From Thermus antranikianii DSM 12462 (GTDB lineage Bacteria > Deinococcota > Deinococci > Deinococcales > Thermaceae): a stretch of 64,000 nucleotides of DNA. This document shows, one piece after another, positions 52,396 through 60,156 of this stretch. The notes beneath the pieces were generated by a model. That model was not told the DNA's origin, did not search any database, and saw only the letters and a program-made list of their open reading frames with translations. The position numbers were made by a program, and so were the translations under genes. The stretch lies in NCBI RefSeq assembly GCF_000423905.1, contig NZ_AUIW01000004.1, forward strand, positions 1 to 64,000, written 5' to 3'. Positions within the stretch are counted from its first letter, which is position 1. Each line of letters opens with the position of its first letter.

Positions 52396-52404
52396 TAAAG
52401 TATA
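52396..52404. promoter_or_regulatory. Overlapping divergent -10 boxes of ispF and the HD gene
   Basis: Plus-strand TAAAGT (52396-52401) lies 6 bases before the ispF ATG; minus-strand TATACT (52399-52404) lies 7 bases before the HD gene ATG. The boxes share three base pairs within a 16-base intergenic space. Confidence 0.5.
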
Positions 52405-52407
52405 GCC

Positions 52408-52866
52408 ATGCGCCTAGGTTACGGGGAGGATAGCCACCGCCTTATAGAGGGAAAACCCCTATACCTCTGCGGCCTCCTGATTCCAAGCCCCCACGGGGCC
52501 CTGGCCCACTCGGATGGGGACGCTCCCCTGCACGCCCTCACCGACGCCTTGCTCTCCGCCTTTGGCCTTGGGGATATCGGCCTCCTCTTCCCCGACACCG
52601 ACCCCAAGTGGCGAGGAGCCCGCAGCGAGGTCTTTCTAAAGGAAGCCCTCCGCCTCGTTGAGGAAAGGGGGGGAAGGTTGATCCAGGTAAGCCTGGCCAT
52701 CATCCTGGACCAGCCCAAGCTTTCCCCCCACCGGCAGGGCCTTCAGGAAAATCTCTCCCGGCTTCTTGGCCTACCCCCGGACCGCATCGGCCTTACCTTC
52801 AAGACCTCGGAGGGCCTGGCGGTAGCGCACGTGCAGGCCCGAGCCATGGTGCTTTTGGAGGGTTGA
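52408..52866 (+). CDS. ispF: 2-C-methyl-D-erythritol 2,4-cyclodiphosphate synthase
   Basis: The 152-residue enzyme of the non-mevalonate isoprenoid pathway has the metal site GEDSHRL (Asp-x-His, residues 6-12), HSDGDAPLHALTDALLSAFGLGDIG with the third ligand His, FPDTDPKW, and a C-terminal TSEGLAVAHVQARAMVLLEG. It converts CDP-ME-2-phosphate to ME-cPP. It has a leaderless start. The same frame continues for 48 sense codons after the TGA stop (see 52882). Confidence 0.95.
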   Translation: MRLGYGEDSHRLIEGKPLYLCGLLIPSPHGALAHSDGDAPLHALTDALLSAFGLGDIGLLFPDTDPKWRGARSEVFLKEALRLVEERGGRLIQVSLAIILDQPKLSPHRQGLQENLSRLLGLPPDRIGLTFKTSEGLAVAHVQARAMVLLEG

Positions 52867-52881
52867 GCCTCCGCTGCCCTG

Positions 52882-53013
52882 GTGGGAGCCCTTGTGGTCT
52901 ATGCCCTCTACAGCACCCATCCGGAAGGGGCCCTTTTCGCCGGGACCCTGGCCACCGTGCTCTTGCATACCTTCGGGAGGCGGCTTGGTCTTAGGTTCCC
53001 CACTCCAAGGTAA
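52882..53013 (+). CDS. Possible small membrane protein after ispF
   Basis: From GTG 52882 an open frame encodes 43 residues: GALVVYALYSTHPEGALFAG, then TLATVLLHTFGRRLGLRFPTPR, i.e. two short hydrophobic stretches and a basic end. It is in the same frame as ispF, directly after its TGA, with no stop until 53011. No SD is at the right distance. It may be a small gene, a remnant of one, or a readthrough extension of IspF. Confidence 0.35.
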   Translation: MGALVVYALYSTHPEGALFAGTLATVLLHTFGRRLGLRFPTPR

Positions 53014-53018
53014 AAGGA

Positions 53019-53036
53019 GGCCGGGCGTGCCCGGCC
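53019..53036. terminator. Hairpin between convergent ispF and TPR genes
   Basis: ggccgggc and gcccggcc form 8 perfect G-C pairs with a 2-base loop, lying between convergent transcription units. No strong T-run is present on either side. Confidence 0.5.
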
Positions 53037-53052
53037 CCTGAACTCCTTGGGT

Positions 53053-53763
53053 CTACTTCAGCTTGGCAAGCTCCTGCCGGGCCCTCTCCTGGTCGTAGCG
53101 GTCGGCGGCGGTTTTGGCGGGAAGGGAGAGGGCGGTTTCCAGCTGCTTTCTGGCCTCCTCCTTCTTGCCCCAGGCGGCAAGGACCCTGGCGTACTCCACC
53201 CGGTGGATGATCCCATCCGGCTCCAGCTCGATGGCCTTTTGCATGAGGGGCTCCACCCTGGAGCCATCCGCCCCCTGGGTGGCCGCCACCAGCCAGCCCT
53301 TCTGCACCAGCTCAAAGTGCCAGAGGGCCAGGGCCACCATGGCCCCAGCGTGGTCGGGCTCGAGCTTCAAGGTCTTCTCCAGGTCGCCTCGGATCCTGGG
53401 GGCCAAGCCCTCCGCCAGGGCCTCGAGGATCCCCTTGAACTGGGAAAGCCGCCCTAAGGCCCGGGCCCGCTCAAAGTAGCCCTCGGGGTAATCCGGAGCC
53501 TTGGCGATGGCCTGGGAGGCCGCCTTCTCCGCCTTTTCAAACCAGGCGCGCTTCTCCTCGGGCTTGGCCTGGTAAAGGGCGTAAAAGCTGGCTCCCTTGG
53601 CCGCCAGGGCCAAGGCCTCGGGGGTACCCAGTTTCAAGCCCAGCTCATAGGCTTCCTGAAACCGCCCGGCATCCACCAGGGCCGACACCTGGGGGGCCTG
53701 GGCCAGGCCAGCAACCCAAACCATCGTGGCAAGTACGGTTATCCAGCGCCTCATGGGCTTCAC
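53053..53763 (-). CDS. Exported tetratricopeptide-repeat protein
   Basis: This 236-residue protein has a signal peptide (RRWITVLATMVWVAGLAQA) and then TPR-like helix pairs across the mature chain, e.g. AGRFQEAYELGLKLGTPEAL and PDYPEGYFERARALGRLSQF, ending EEARKQLETALSLP. It is likely a periplasmic scaffold; partners are unknown. TATAAT (minus strand, 53773-53778) lies 9 bases before GTG 53763; ATG 53754 is an alternative. It is divergent from another TPR gene. Confidence 0.72.
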   Translation of the reverse strand: MKPMRRWITVLATMVWVAGLAQAPQVSALVDAGRFQEAYELGLKLGTPEALALAAKGASFYALYQAKPEEKRAWFEKAEKAASQAIAKAPDYPEGYFERARALGRLSQFKGILEALAEGLAPRIRGDLEKTLKLEPDHAGAMVALALWHFELVQKGWLVAATQGADGSRVEPLMQKAIELEPDGIIHRVEYARVLAAWGKKEEARKQLETALSLPAKTAADRYDQERARQELAKLK

Positions 53764-53814
53764 CGCTGAGGGATTATACCCGGTACAAGAGAGGTGGGGC
53801 GTAAACTGGAAGGC

Positions 53815-55281
53815 ATGAGGCTTATCGGGGGATTGCTGGTTCTCTTGGGCCTACACCTCCTCTCTCTCGCTTGGGCCCAGGAAGCCGAAGAGTTTTTCGC
53901 CCGTTGCCAGCGCCTATACCAACAAGGGGCGCTGGAAAGCGCCCAGGCCACCTGCGAGCTGGCCCTCACCAGCGATCCGGAGCACCGGCCAAGCCTCCTC
54001 CTTCTCGCCCGCATCCACCTGGAAAGGGGGGACCTCGCGCAGGTGGAAGGCTACCTGGGACGCCTGGGGGATGAGCCGGAGGCCCAGCTCCTTCGCGCCC
54101 GGCTGCTTTTGCAAAAGGGCCAGGCCGCCGAGGTGCTAAGGCTTTCCCTCCCCCCGGGGCCCGAGGCCAACCTCCTCCGGGCCATGGCCCTCGAGGCCCT
54201 CCACCGGTACGAGGAAGCCTTGAAGCTGGCCCAAGGCTTGCCCTCCACCCCCGAGGCACGCCTTTTGCTGTCCCGGCTCCATCTAGCCCTGGGAAGGCCC
54301 CAGGAGGGTCTCACCTTTCTGGGCTCCACCCTTGTGGAGAGGCTGGAGCGAGGCCGCCTCCTCTTCCTCTCGGGGAAGCCCCAGGAGGCCATCCCCCTTC
54401 TGGAAGGGCTCTTGCCGGAGCTTTCGGCCCAGCCAGGGTTGCAAGGCCAAGCCCTTTCCCTCCTGGCCTTGGCCTACCTGGGGCAGGGGCAGCTCGTCCA
54501 AGGACAAGCGGCCTTGAAACAGCTTTCTACCCTGGAAAACCTCCCGGCCCGCTTCCTGGCCCAGGCTTGGCCTTGGCTTCTCGTCTTCCTGGCCTTTTTG
54601 CTCCTGGTCCTCCTGGGGGAAAGCCGCATAGAGCCCTTGCGCACCCTCGAGGTGGTGGAGGATCCCCTGCCGGGTCCGGGAAGCCTTTACCTGACCCTCC
54701 TGGGCACCCTCCTCCTGGCCCTCCTCCTGGCCGCCTTCCTAGGCAAAATCCTTTTCGCCAACGCCCTGGCCCTGGTCACCCCTTACCAGAAGGACCTGAT
54801 CCTCCCTGGCTTTTACCTGTTCTATAGCCTCCTGCTCTTCGCAAGCCTCTTTCTCCAGAGAGGCTTCCGCAAGCGCCTTCCTGCCCTTCTGGGTCCCTGG
54901 CCAAGCTGGATCGAGGGGTTTTGGGTGGGGCCGGCCCTGGTCCTCCTCCTTTTCCTCTACGGGTGGATCCGGGAGCCCTTGGGGCTAGGCACCCTCCCCT
55001 TAAACCTCCTCGCCTTTTTGGGCCTAGCCCTCATGGAGCCCTTCTTCCGGGGTCTGGTCCCCTTGGTCCTTAAGGAACGGTACCGGGACCTTGCCCCCTA
55101 CCTGACGGCCTTGCTCTTCGCCGTAGCCGTACCCGGGCCCACCTTCCTTCTCCTCCTCCTGGGGGCGGGCCTCCTCTGGGCCAAGGAGCGGGCAGAGGGC
55201 ACCCTGGGTCTGGCCTTGGGCTGGGTGGTGGCGGGGGTGATCCTGGCCCTTTTTCCCGCCGCCTGGCTCCGGAGCTTCTGA
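53815..55281 (+). CDS. TPR protein with C-terminal CPBP-like membrane domain
   Basis: The 488-residue protein has a signal peptide (RLIGGLLVLLGLHLLSLAWA), a TPR region to about residue 240 (ARCQRLYQQGALESAQATCELAL and similar), then seven to eight helices. Near residue 410, LALMEPFFRGLVPLVLKERY resembles the EExxxR site of CPBP intramembrane proteases but with a single Glu, so activity is doubtful. ATG 53815 follows TAAACT by 7 bases. A hairpin repeat lies 5 bases past the stop. Confidence 0.65.
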   Translation: MRLIGGLLVLLGLHLLSLAWAQEAEEFFARCQRLYQQGALESAQATCELALTSDPEHRPSLLLLARIHLERGDLAQVEGYLGRLGDEPEAQLLRARLLLQKGQAAEVLRLSLPPGPEANLLRAMALEALHRYEEALKLAQGLPSTPEARLLLSRLHLALGRPQEGLTFLGSTLVERLERGRLLFLSGKPQEAIPLLEGLLPELSAQPGLQGQALSLLALAYLGQGQLVQGQAALKQLSTLENLPARFLAQAWPWLLVFLAFLLLVLLGESRIEPLRTLEVVEDPLPGPGSLYLTLLGTLLLALLLAAFLGKILFANALALVTPYQKDLILPGFYLFYSLLLFASLFLQRGFRKRLPALLGPWPSWIEGFWVGPALVLLLFLYGWIREPLGLGTLPLNLLAFLGLALMEPFFRGLVPLVLKERYRDLAPYLTALLFAVAVPGPTFLLLLLGAGLLWAKERAEGTLGLALGWVVAGVILALFPAAWLRSF

Positions 55282-55286
55282 TGCCG

Positions 55287-55313
55287 CCCTATCCTGGCTT
55301 TGCCAGGGTGGGG
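55287..55313 (+). repeat. Post-stop hairpin repeat, copy 4 (after the TPR/CPBP gene)
   Basis: ccctatcctggc, loop TTT, gccagggtgggg: all 12 positions still pair, two as G-U, although four positions differ from copy 1. The 3' flank gcccaggtaaaa matches copy 1 (gccccggtaaa). Confidence 0.7.
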
Positions 55314-55345
55314 GCCCAGGTAAAACCCCGTAGGCTAAGGGCAGG

Positions 55346-56164
55346 ATGCGCCCCGTCTTCTTCCTCTCCGATTTTGGCCTCGAGGACCCCTACGTGGGCG
55401 TGGTCAAGGCCGTCCTCTGGGAAAAAGCCCCCGGGGTACCCGTCCTGGACCTGGCCCACGCCTTACCCCCCCAGGACCTGCGCCGGGCTGCCTACGCCCT
55501 TTTTGAGGCCCTCCCCTACCTGCCGGAACAGGCGGTGATCCTGGCGGTGGTGGACCCTGGGGTGGGCACGAGCCGGCGGGCCATCGCCGCCCTAGGGAGG
55601 CGGCTTTACGTGGGGCCTGACAACGGCCTTTTCACCCTGGCCTGGCTTCTGGACCCACCCACCCGAGCCTACGAGATCGCCCGCATCTCCCCCCCAAGCC
55701 CCAAGGGCGTCCTCCCCCTGCCAGGCTGGGCCCCGGGGGGCCACACCTTCCACGGCCGCGACCTCTTCGCCCCCGCCGCTGCCCACCTGGCCCTAGGGCT
55801 GGCTCCGGAGGAGCTTGGACCGGAGGTGCCCGCCCAGGATCTAACACGCCTTCCCCTCACCCTCACCCCAGGCCCAGAAGGGGAGATCCTCACCTTTGAC
55901 CGCTTCGGCAACGCCATCACCACCCTCCTCGAGGCTCCCTTGGACAGCCTGGTGGAGGTGGCGGGGAAACGCATCCCCATCCGCAAAACCTTCGGCCAGG
56001 TGGAAGTGGGGGAGGCCGTGGCCTACCTGGGAAGCGGAGGCCTCCTGGAGATCGCCCTCAACCGGGGAAACGCCAAGGAGGCCCTAGGGCTAAGGGAAGG
56101 GATGCCCGTGGTCATACTTCCTCCACCCAGCGGGCCACCTCACCCAACAGATCCGCCGCCGTGA
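55346..56164 (+). CDS. SAM hydroxide adenosyltransferase (DUF62 / SAM_adeno_trans family)
   Basis: This 272-residue protein has FFLSDFGLEDPYVGVVKA (residues 5-22; Asp binding the SAM ribose), VVDPGVGTSRRAIA, GPDNGLFTLA, FHGRDLFAPAAAHLA and FDRFGNAITTL, the family motifs. Members hydrolyse SAM to adenosine and methionine; halogenase relatives have an extra loop not seen here. Its 3' end overlaps that of the convergent surE gene by 53 bases. Confidence 0.88.
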   Translation: MRPVFFLSDFGLEDPYVGVVKAVLWEKAPGVPVLDLAHALPPQDLRRAAYALFEALPYLPEQAVILAVVDPGVGTSRRAIAALGRRLYVGPDNGLFTLAWLLDPPTRAYEIARISPPSPKGVLPLPGWAPGGHTFHGRDLFAPAAAHLALGLAPEELGPEVPAQDLTRLPLTLTPGPEGEILTFDRFGNAITTLLEAPLDSLVEVAGKRIPIRKTFGQVEVGEAVAYLGSGGLLEIALNRGNAKEALGLREGMPVVILPPPSGPPHPTDPPP

Positions 56165-56861
56165 AATCCAGGCTCACGGGGGTGATGGAGATGTACCCCC
56201 TGCGCACCGCGTAAAGGTCCGTTCCCTCCTCCTCCTCCCCCACGGGAGTGCCGGCGATCCAGTAGTAGGGCCTCCCCTCGGGGTCCAGGCGCTCCACCAC
56301 CGTGTCCTCCCAGTGGTGGGTGGAAAGCCGGGTAACCATGACCCCTTTGGGCACCCCCGCTGGGAAGTTCACGTTGAGGAGAACCCCCTTGGGAAGCCCC
56401 TTTCGCATCACCAGGCGGGCGATCCTCACCGCCCACTCCGCCGCCAGGGTGAAGTTGAGCTCCTCCCCCGAGGTGTCCAGGCTGAAGGCGATGGAGGGAA
56501 TGCCCAAGGAGGCACCCTCCAAAGCCGCGGCCACCGTGCCCGAGTGGGTGAGGTCCAAGCCCAGGTTGACCCCGATGTTGATGCCGGAGACCACCAGATC
56601 GGGCCGGCCCAAAAGGTGAACACCCAGCACCACGCAGTCCGCAGGAGTGCCGTCCACCCGGTAGGCGGGGATCTCCCCGAAGCCCGCGCTGGCGGTGTGC
56701 TTGAACCGTAGGGGCCGCCTCACGGTGATCCCGTGGCCCACCGCGGACTGTTCCACATCCGGGGCCACCACACAAACCTCCCCCAGAGCCCGCATGGCCA
56801 GGCCCAGGGCCTTGATCCCGGGGGAAAAGATGCCGTCGTCGTTGGAAACCAGGATGCGCAT
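56112..56861 (-). CDS. surE: 5'/3'-nucleotidase SurE
   Basis: The 249-residue phosphatase has MRILVSNDDGIFSPGIKAL (metal-binding DD), VAPDVEQSAVGHGITVRRPL, VVSGINIGVNLGLDLTHSGTVAAALEG (Asn ligand; seen as VVSGINIG and LTHSGTVAAALEG) and NFPAGVPKGV. It dephosphorylates nucleoside monophosphates and short polyphosphate. TAGGCT (minus strand) is 6 bases before ATG 56861 and lies right at the end of the cspA terminator. Confidence 0.95.
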   Translation of the reverse strand: MRILVSNDDGIFSPGIKALGLAMRALGEVCVVAPDVEQSAVGHGITVRRPLRFKHTASAGFGEIPAYRVDGTPADCVVLGVHLLGRPDLVVSGINIGVNLGLDLTHSGTVAAALEGASLGIPSIAFSLDTSGEELNFTLAAEWAVRIARLVMRKGLPKGVLLNVNFPAGVPKGVMVTRLSTHHWEDTVVERLDPEGRPYYWIAGTPVGEEEEGTDLYAVRRGYISITPVSLDFTAADLLGEVARWVEEV

Positions 56862-56874
56862 GGCTTAAGCCTAA

Positions 56875-56900
56875 AACAAAAAGGCCCCCGAAGGGGCCTT
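56875..56900 (-). terminator. cspA intrinsic terminator with TTCG loop
   Basis: On the minus strand aaggcccc-TTCG-ggggcctt forms 8 pairs capped by a stable UUCG tetraloop (with one extra G-C around it), followed by TTTTTGTTTT. It ends where the surE -10 box begins. Confidence 0.88.
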
Positions 56901-56916
56901 TGGGCGGAAAGATCCT

Positions 56917-57123
56917 TTAGAGGCGGCGGACCTTCTTGGCCTGGGGGCCCTTGCCGCCCCGGCCGGCCTCCACCTCGAACTCCACCCGGTCCCCCTCGTT
57001 CAGGGTGCGAAACCCCTCGGCCTCGATGGCCGTGAAGTGCACAAACACATCCGGACCCTCTTCCTGCTGGATGAACCCGTAGCCTTTTTCCGCGTTAAAC
57101 CACTTGACGGTACCCTTCTTCAT
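56917..57123 (-). CDS. csp: Cold-shock protein
   Basis: The 68-residue single OB-fold protein contains RNP1 KGYGFIQ (near 13-19) and RNP2 DVFVHF (near 26-31), and starts [16 protein letters not shown] as in CspA-type RNA chaperones. It binds single-stranded RNA/DNA and melts secondary structure. GAAGGAGAAGC precedes ATG 57123. The promoter at 57171-57199 gives a leader of about 40 bases, with a small hairpin (cctgg/ccagg). Confidence 0.95.
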   Translation of the reverse strand: MKKGTVKWFNAEKGYGFIQQEEGPDVFVHFTAIEAEGFRTLNEGDRVEFEVEAGRGGKGPQAKKVRRL

Positions 57124-57170
57124 GCTTCTCCTTCATCCCGAAAACCCACCTGGCTTTCCAGGGACTCTTC

Positions 57171-57199
57171 ACTATTCCACGGATTACCCAAAAAGTCAA
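57171..57199 (-). promoter_or_regulatory. Promoter of the cold-shock gene
   Basis: On the minus strand TTGACT (57194-57199), a 17-base spacer and AATAGT (57171-57176) form a near-consensus promoter. The predicted leader to ATG 57123 is about 40 bases. Confidence 0.65.
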
Positions 57200-57236
57200 G
57201 CCCCAAAGCACAAGGGGCCTGAGGGAGGCTTTGGGC

Positions 57237-57704
57237 TTAGTGGTGGTGCCCGCCCTCGTGCACGTGGCCGTGAAGGATCTCCTCGGGGGTAGCCTCCCGG
57301 ACCCTTACCACCTCCACCTCGAAGTCCAGGTCCTTACCCGCCAGGGGGTGGTTGAAGTCAATGGTCACCTCTTCCCCCTGGACCTCCACCACGGTGAGGG
57401 GCATGGGGTTCCCCTCCATGTCCTGGGCATAGAACTGGGCCCCGGGCACCACCTCCGCGTCCTCGGGGAAGGCGGAGAGGGGCACCACCTGAACCCCCTC
57501 GGGGTCGCGGGGTCCATAGGCCTTGTCCGCAGGCACACGGGCCTGGAAGATCTCCCCCTCCTCGCGGCCTTCCAGCTCCTCCTCGAGGCCCCGGATCAGG
57601 TTGCCGTGCCCGTGCAAGTAGGAAAGCTCCCCCTGGTCCAAGACCTCCCCCTCCACCTGGAGGGTGTAACGGATGGTCACTACCTTGTCTTGTTCCACCT
57701 TCAT
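57237..57704 (-). CDS. slyD: SlyD-type FKBP peptidyl-prolyl isomerase
   Basis: The 155-residue protein starts KVEQDKVVTIRYTLQVEGEV, has the FKBP domain split by an IF chaperone insert (YGPRDPEGVQVVPLSAF to VVEVQGEEVTIDFNHPLAGKDL) and ends in a His-rich tail (ILHGHVHEGGHHH) that binds nickel or copper. It is a folding catalyst closely similar to T. thermophilus SlyD. ATG 57704 is chosen; a longer frame to 58286 is antisense to cysK. The 57717-57731 palindrome lies 13 bases upstream of the start. Confidence 0.94.
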   Translation of the reverse strand: MKVEQDKVVTIRYTLQVEGEVLDQGELSYLHGHGNLIRGLEEELEGREEGEIFQARVPADKAYGPRDPEGVQVVPLSAFPEDAEVVPGAQFYAQDMEGNPMPLTVVEVQGEEVTIDFNHPLAGKDLDFEVEVVRVREATPEEILHGHVHEGGHHH

Positions 57705-57716
57705 GGTCACCCTTTC

Positions 57717-57731
57717 GCAAGCCAGGCTTGC
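57717..57731. promoter_or_regulatory. Perfect 15-bp palindrome upstream of slyD
   Basis: gcaagcc-a-ggcttgc has 7-base perfect arms around one base, 13 bases before the slyD start codon. It could be an operator or a leader hairpin; no known motif matches it. Confidence 0.35.
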
Positions 57732-57833
57732 TCCCCTTAGCCTAGCAGACCCGCCCCTTGGAGGAAAGGTGGGGGAAGCTTTCCCCGTATCCAAGCCCCT
57801 TTCCCCTGCCCTTGCAAGCCCTATAGTAGGGGT

Positions 57834-58748
57834 ATGCGGGTGGAAACGATCATCGGCAAAACCCCGGTGGTGCGCCTTTTCAAGGTGGTGGAACCCGATA
57901 TGGCCGAGGTGTGGGTGAAGCTGGAGGGCCTCAACCCCGGGGGGTCCATCAAGGACCGGCCCGCCTGGTACATGATCAAGGATGCCGAGGAAAGAGGCCT
58001 CCTCCGCCCCGGCTCCGGCCAGGTCATCGTGGAGCCCACCAGCGGCAACACCGGGATCGGCCTGGCCATGATCGCCGCAAGCCGCGGCTACCGCCTCATC
58101 CTCACCATGCCCGCCCAGATGTCCGAGGAGAGGAAGCGGGTGCTGAAGGCCTTCGGCGCCGAGCTGGTCCTCACCGACCCGGCGAGGCGGATGCTGGCCG
58201 CAAGGGAGGAGGCCTTGCGCCTTAAGGAGGAGCTTGGGGCCTTCATGCCCGACCAGTTCGCCAACCCCGCCAACGTGCGGGCCCACTACGAGACCACCGG
58301 GCCGGAACTCTTTGAGGCCCTAGAAGGGCGGATCGACGCCTTCGTCTACGGCTCGGGCACCGGGGGGACCATCACCGGGGTGGGGCGGTACCTGAAGGAA
58401 AGGATCCCCGGGGTGAAGGTGATCGCCGTGGAGCCCGCCCGCTCCAACGTCCTCTCCGGGGGCAAGATGGGCCAGCACCAGTTCCAGGGCATGGGACCCG
58501 GCTTCATCCCCGAGAACCTGGATCTTTCCCTTCTGGATGGGGTCATCCAGGTGTGGGAGGAGGATGCCTTCCCCCTGGCCCGGCGGCTGGCCAAGGAGGA
58601 AGGGCTTTTCCTGGGAATGAGCTCGGGAGGGATCCTGTGGGCAGCCCTGCAGGTGGCCAGGGAACTGGGCCCTGGCAAGAGGGTGGCCTGCATCAGCCCG
58701 GATGGCGGCTGGAAGTACCTCACCACCCCCCTCTACGCCGAACCCTAG
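57834..58748 (+). CDS. cysK: Cysteine synthase (O-acetylserine sulfhydrylase)
   Basis: This 304-residue PLP enzyme has NPGGSIKDRPAWYMI (PLP-binding Lys at about 42), EPTSGNTGIGLAMIAA (substrate loop), GSGTGGTITGVGRYLKE (phosphate-binding) and GMSSGGILWAALQVA. It makes cysteine from O-acetylserine (or phosphoserine) and sulfide. TATAGT lies 6 bases before ATG 57834, a leaderless arrangement. Its stop overlaps by 4 bases that of the convergent LolA-like gene. Confidence 0.94.
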   Translation: MRVETIIGKTPVVRLFKVVEPDMAEVWVKLEGLNPGGSIKDRPAWYMIKDAEERGLLRPGSGQVIVEPTSGNTGIGLAMIAASRGYRLILTMPAQMSEERKRVLKAFGAELVLTDPARRMLAAREEALRLKEELGAFMPDQFANPANVRAHYETTGPELFEALEGRIDAFVYGSGTGGTITGVGRYLKERIPGVKVIAVEPARSNVLSGGKMGQHQFQGMGPGFIPENLDLSLLDGVIQVWEEDAFPLARRLAKEEGLFLGMSSGGILWAALQVARELGPGKRVACISPDGGWKYLTTPLYAEP

Positions 58749-59383
58749 CGCCGCACCACCTGGGCGTCCTTGGGGTAGCGCTTGAGATCCTGGGGGCGTA
58801 AGGAGGCTTTCTTGAACTCCACCACCCGCAGGTCGGCCATCACCTTCCCCACCTCGTCCCGAAACACGAAGCGCACGGGCCTGGGATCGTTCTTCAGGAT
58901 GTAAAGCTCCAGGGTGGCGAAACCCTGGCCCTCCTGTGCCCGGCCCACCAGCTTCCAGACCACCCCCTCCGGCAGGCGCTCCTCCCCCACAAGGCGAAGG
59001 CTCACCCGTTCGGAAAGCCCCTTCAGGTCCCCAAGGCCCTGGGGGCTAAACCCCAGGCCCTGCACCTGGGCCTTTTCCTTGGGGCTCACGATGAGCTGGT
59101 TCGTGAGGTAAAGGTAGTTCCAGACCTCCTTTTCCGTGATCAGGGTGAAGTTGCCCTCTAGAGAGCCCGGTTTCTGAAACTCTATGCGGAAGAGGTTTTC
59201 CTTGGGAATGGCCAGCACCCGGGCTTTGAGCTCCTCCTGCCCTCCGGGTCCCTGGATCTGGCCCTGCACCACCGCCTGCCAGGGGTCCTGCAGGTTCCTC
59301 TCCACCCGGTCCAGGATCTCGGAGACGCTTTGCGCCAGAGCCAGGCCCAGGGCCAGGAGCAAAATACCCCAGGGTTTTTCCAT
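58745..59383 (-). CDS. LolA-like exported lipoprotein-sorting protein
   Basis: The 212-residue protein has a signal peptide (EKPWGILLLALGLALAQ) and then a LolA/outer-membrane-lipoprotein-sorting pattern: SEILDRVERNLQDPWQAVVQG, FRIEFQKPGSLEGNFTLITEKEVWNYL (in part), and C-terminal DLRVVEFKKASLRPQDLKRYP. It may carry hydrophobic cargo across the periplasm. ATG 59383 is chosen since GAGGAGGCGATTT sits directly upstream; it starts 11 bases after the barrel gene stops. It is last in the TetR/ABC operon. Confidence 0.75.
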   Translation of the reverse strand: MEKPWGILLLALGLALAQSVSEILDRVERNLQDPWQAVVQGQIQGPGGQEELKARVLAIPKENLFRIEFQKPGSLEGNFTLITEKEVWNYLYLTNQLIVSPKEKAQVQGLGFSPQGLGDLKGLSERVSLRLVGEERLPEGVVWKLVGRAQEGQGFATLELYILKNDPRPVRFVFRDEVGKVMADLRVVEFKKASLRPQDLKRYPKDAQVVRR

Positions 59384-59394
59384 AAATCGCCTCC

Positions 59395-60156
59395 TCATGG
59401 CCACCTCCAGGCGTACCGGACCCAGGCGTAGGGAGCCTCCCTGTACCCTCCCTCGAGCCCCAAGTCCCCAAGCCACACCCCGAGGCTACCCGCAAAGGGA
59501 TAGGAAAGGGTGAGGAAAAGGCTAGCCTCCCCTAAGTAAAGCCCCGCCTCGAGGCGATTTAACCCCCCTAAGCGCAGGGCGAGGTCCAGAACCTCCATCC
59601 CCTCCCCCACCTCGCCCTTCCAGCCCAAAACCAGATAGGGCAGGCCGGAAAAACCCGCCCCCAGGGTATAGGTGGCCTCCTCCCTCAGGGCGTAGCTCAC
59701 CTCGGCCCGCAAGACCTCTCCCCTTTCCAAGAGCAGGCCCACCACCTCCTTGGGCACCAGGCGGTAACGCAGGGAAAGCCGGCCGAACACCCCCTCCTCG
59801 GGGAACAGGGGGAAAACCCTCTTGGAGCGGTAGCCGAGCCGCGCCGCCAGGGCCAGGGGGCCGGCACCCCCTTCGGCAAAGGCCATCCCCCCAAGCCCCC
59901 CCACCCCCACCTCGGCTTGCAGGCCATAGGCCAGGTACCCCAGGGGCCCTAGGGCGAGGCTCGAGGAAAGCCCCAAGGCCCCCCGGCTTTCCTGCCCCAC
60001 CTGGAGCTTCCCGTAGACCTCCCCCGGCTCCAGGGTGAAGCCTCCCTCGAGGGTGGAGGCTAAGCTTCCCGAAACTCCATAAACACCGGCCTCGAGGCGC
60101 CCTTGGGCCAGGGCCAAGCCCAAAGCCACCCACCCCGCCCACCAGATCCTCTTCAT
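59395..60156 (-). CDS. Predicted outer-membrane beta-barrel protein
   Basis: This 253-residue protein has a signal peptide (KRIWWAGWVALGLALAQG), then alternating Gly/Leu/aromatic beta strands throughout (e.g. VYGVSGSLASTLEGGFTL, LAARLGYRSKRVFPLF) and ends YAWVRYAWRWP with a terminal aromatic, common in outer-membrane barrels. I recognise no family. It overlaps the permease gene by 4 bases. An outer-membrane part of the adjacent ABC system is plausible. Confidence 0.6.
   Translation of the reverse strand: MKRIWWAGWVALGLALAQGRLEAGVYGVSGSLASTLEGGFTLEPGEVYGKLQVGQESRGALGLSSSLALGPLGYLAYGLQAEVGVGGLGGMAFAEGGAGPLALAARLGYRSKRVFPLFPEEGVFGRLSLRYRLVPKEVVGLLLERGEVLRAEVSYALREEATYTLGAGFSGLPYLVLGWKGEVGEGMEVLDLALRLGGLNRLEAGLYLGEASLFLTLSYPFAGSLGVWLGDLGLEGGYREAPYAWVRYAWRWP

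Noticed and set aside
57705-58286. N-terminal extension of SlyD to 349 residues
   Set aside because: The extension is antisense to cysK, has low-complexity sequence, and ATG 57704 gives the known SlyD N-terminus.
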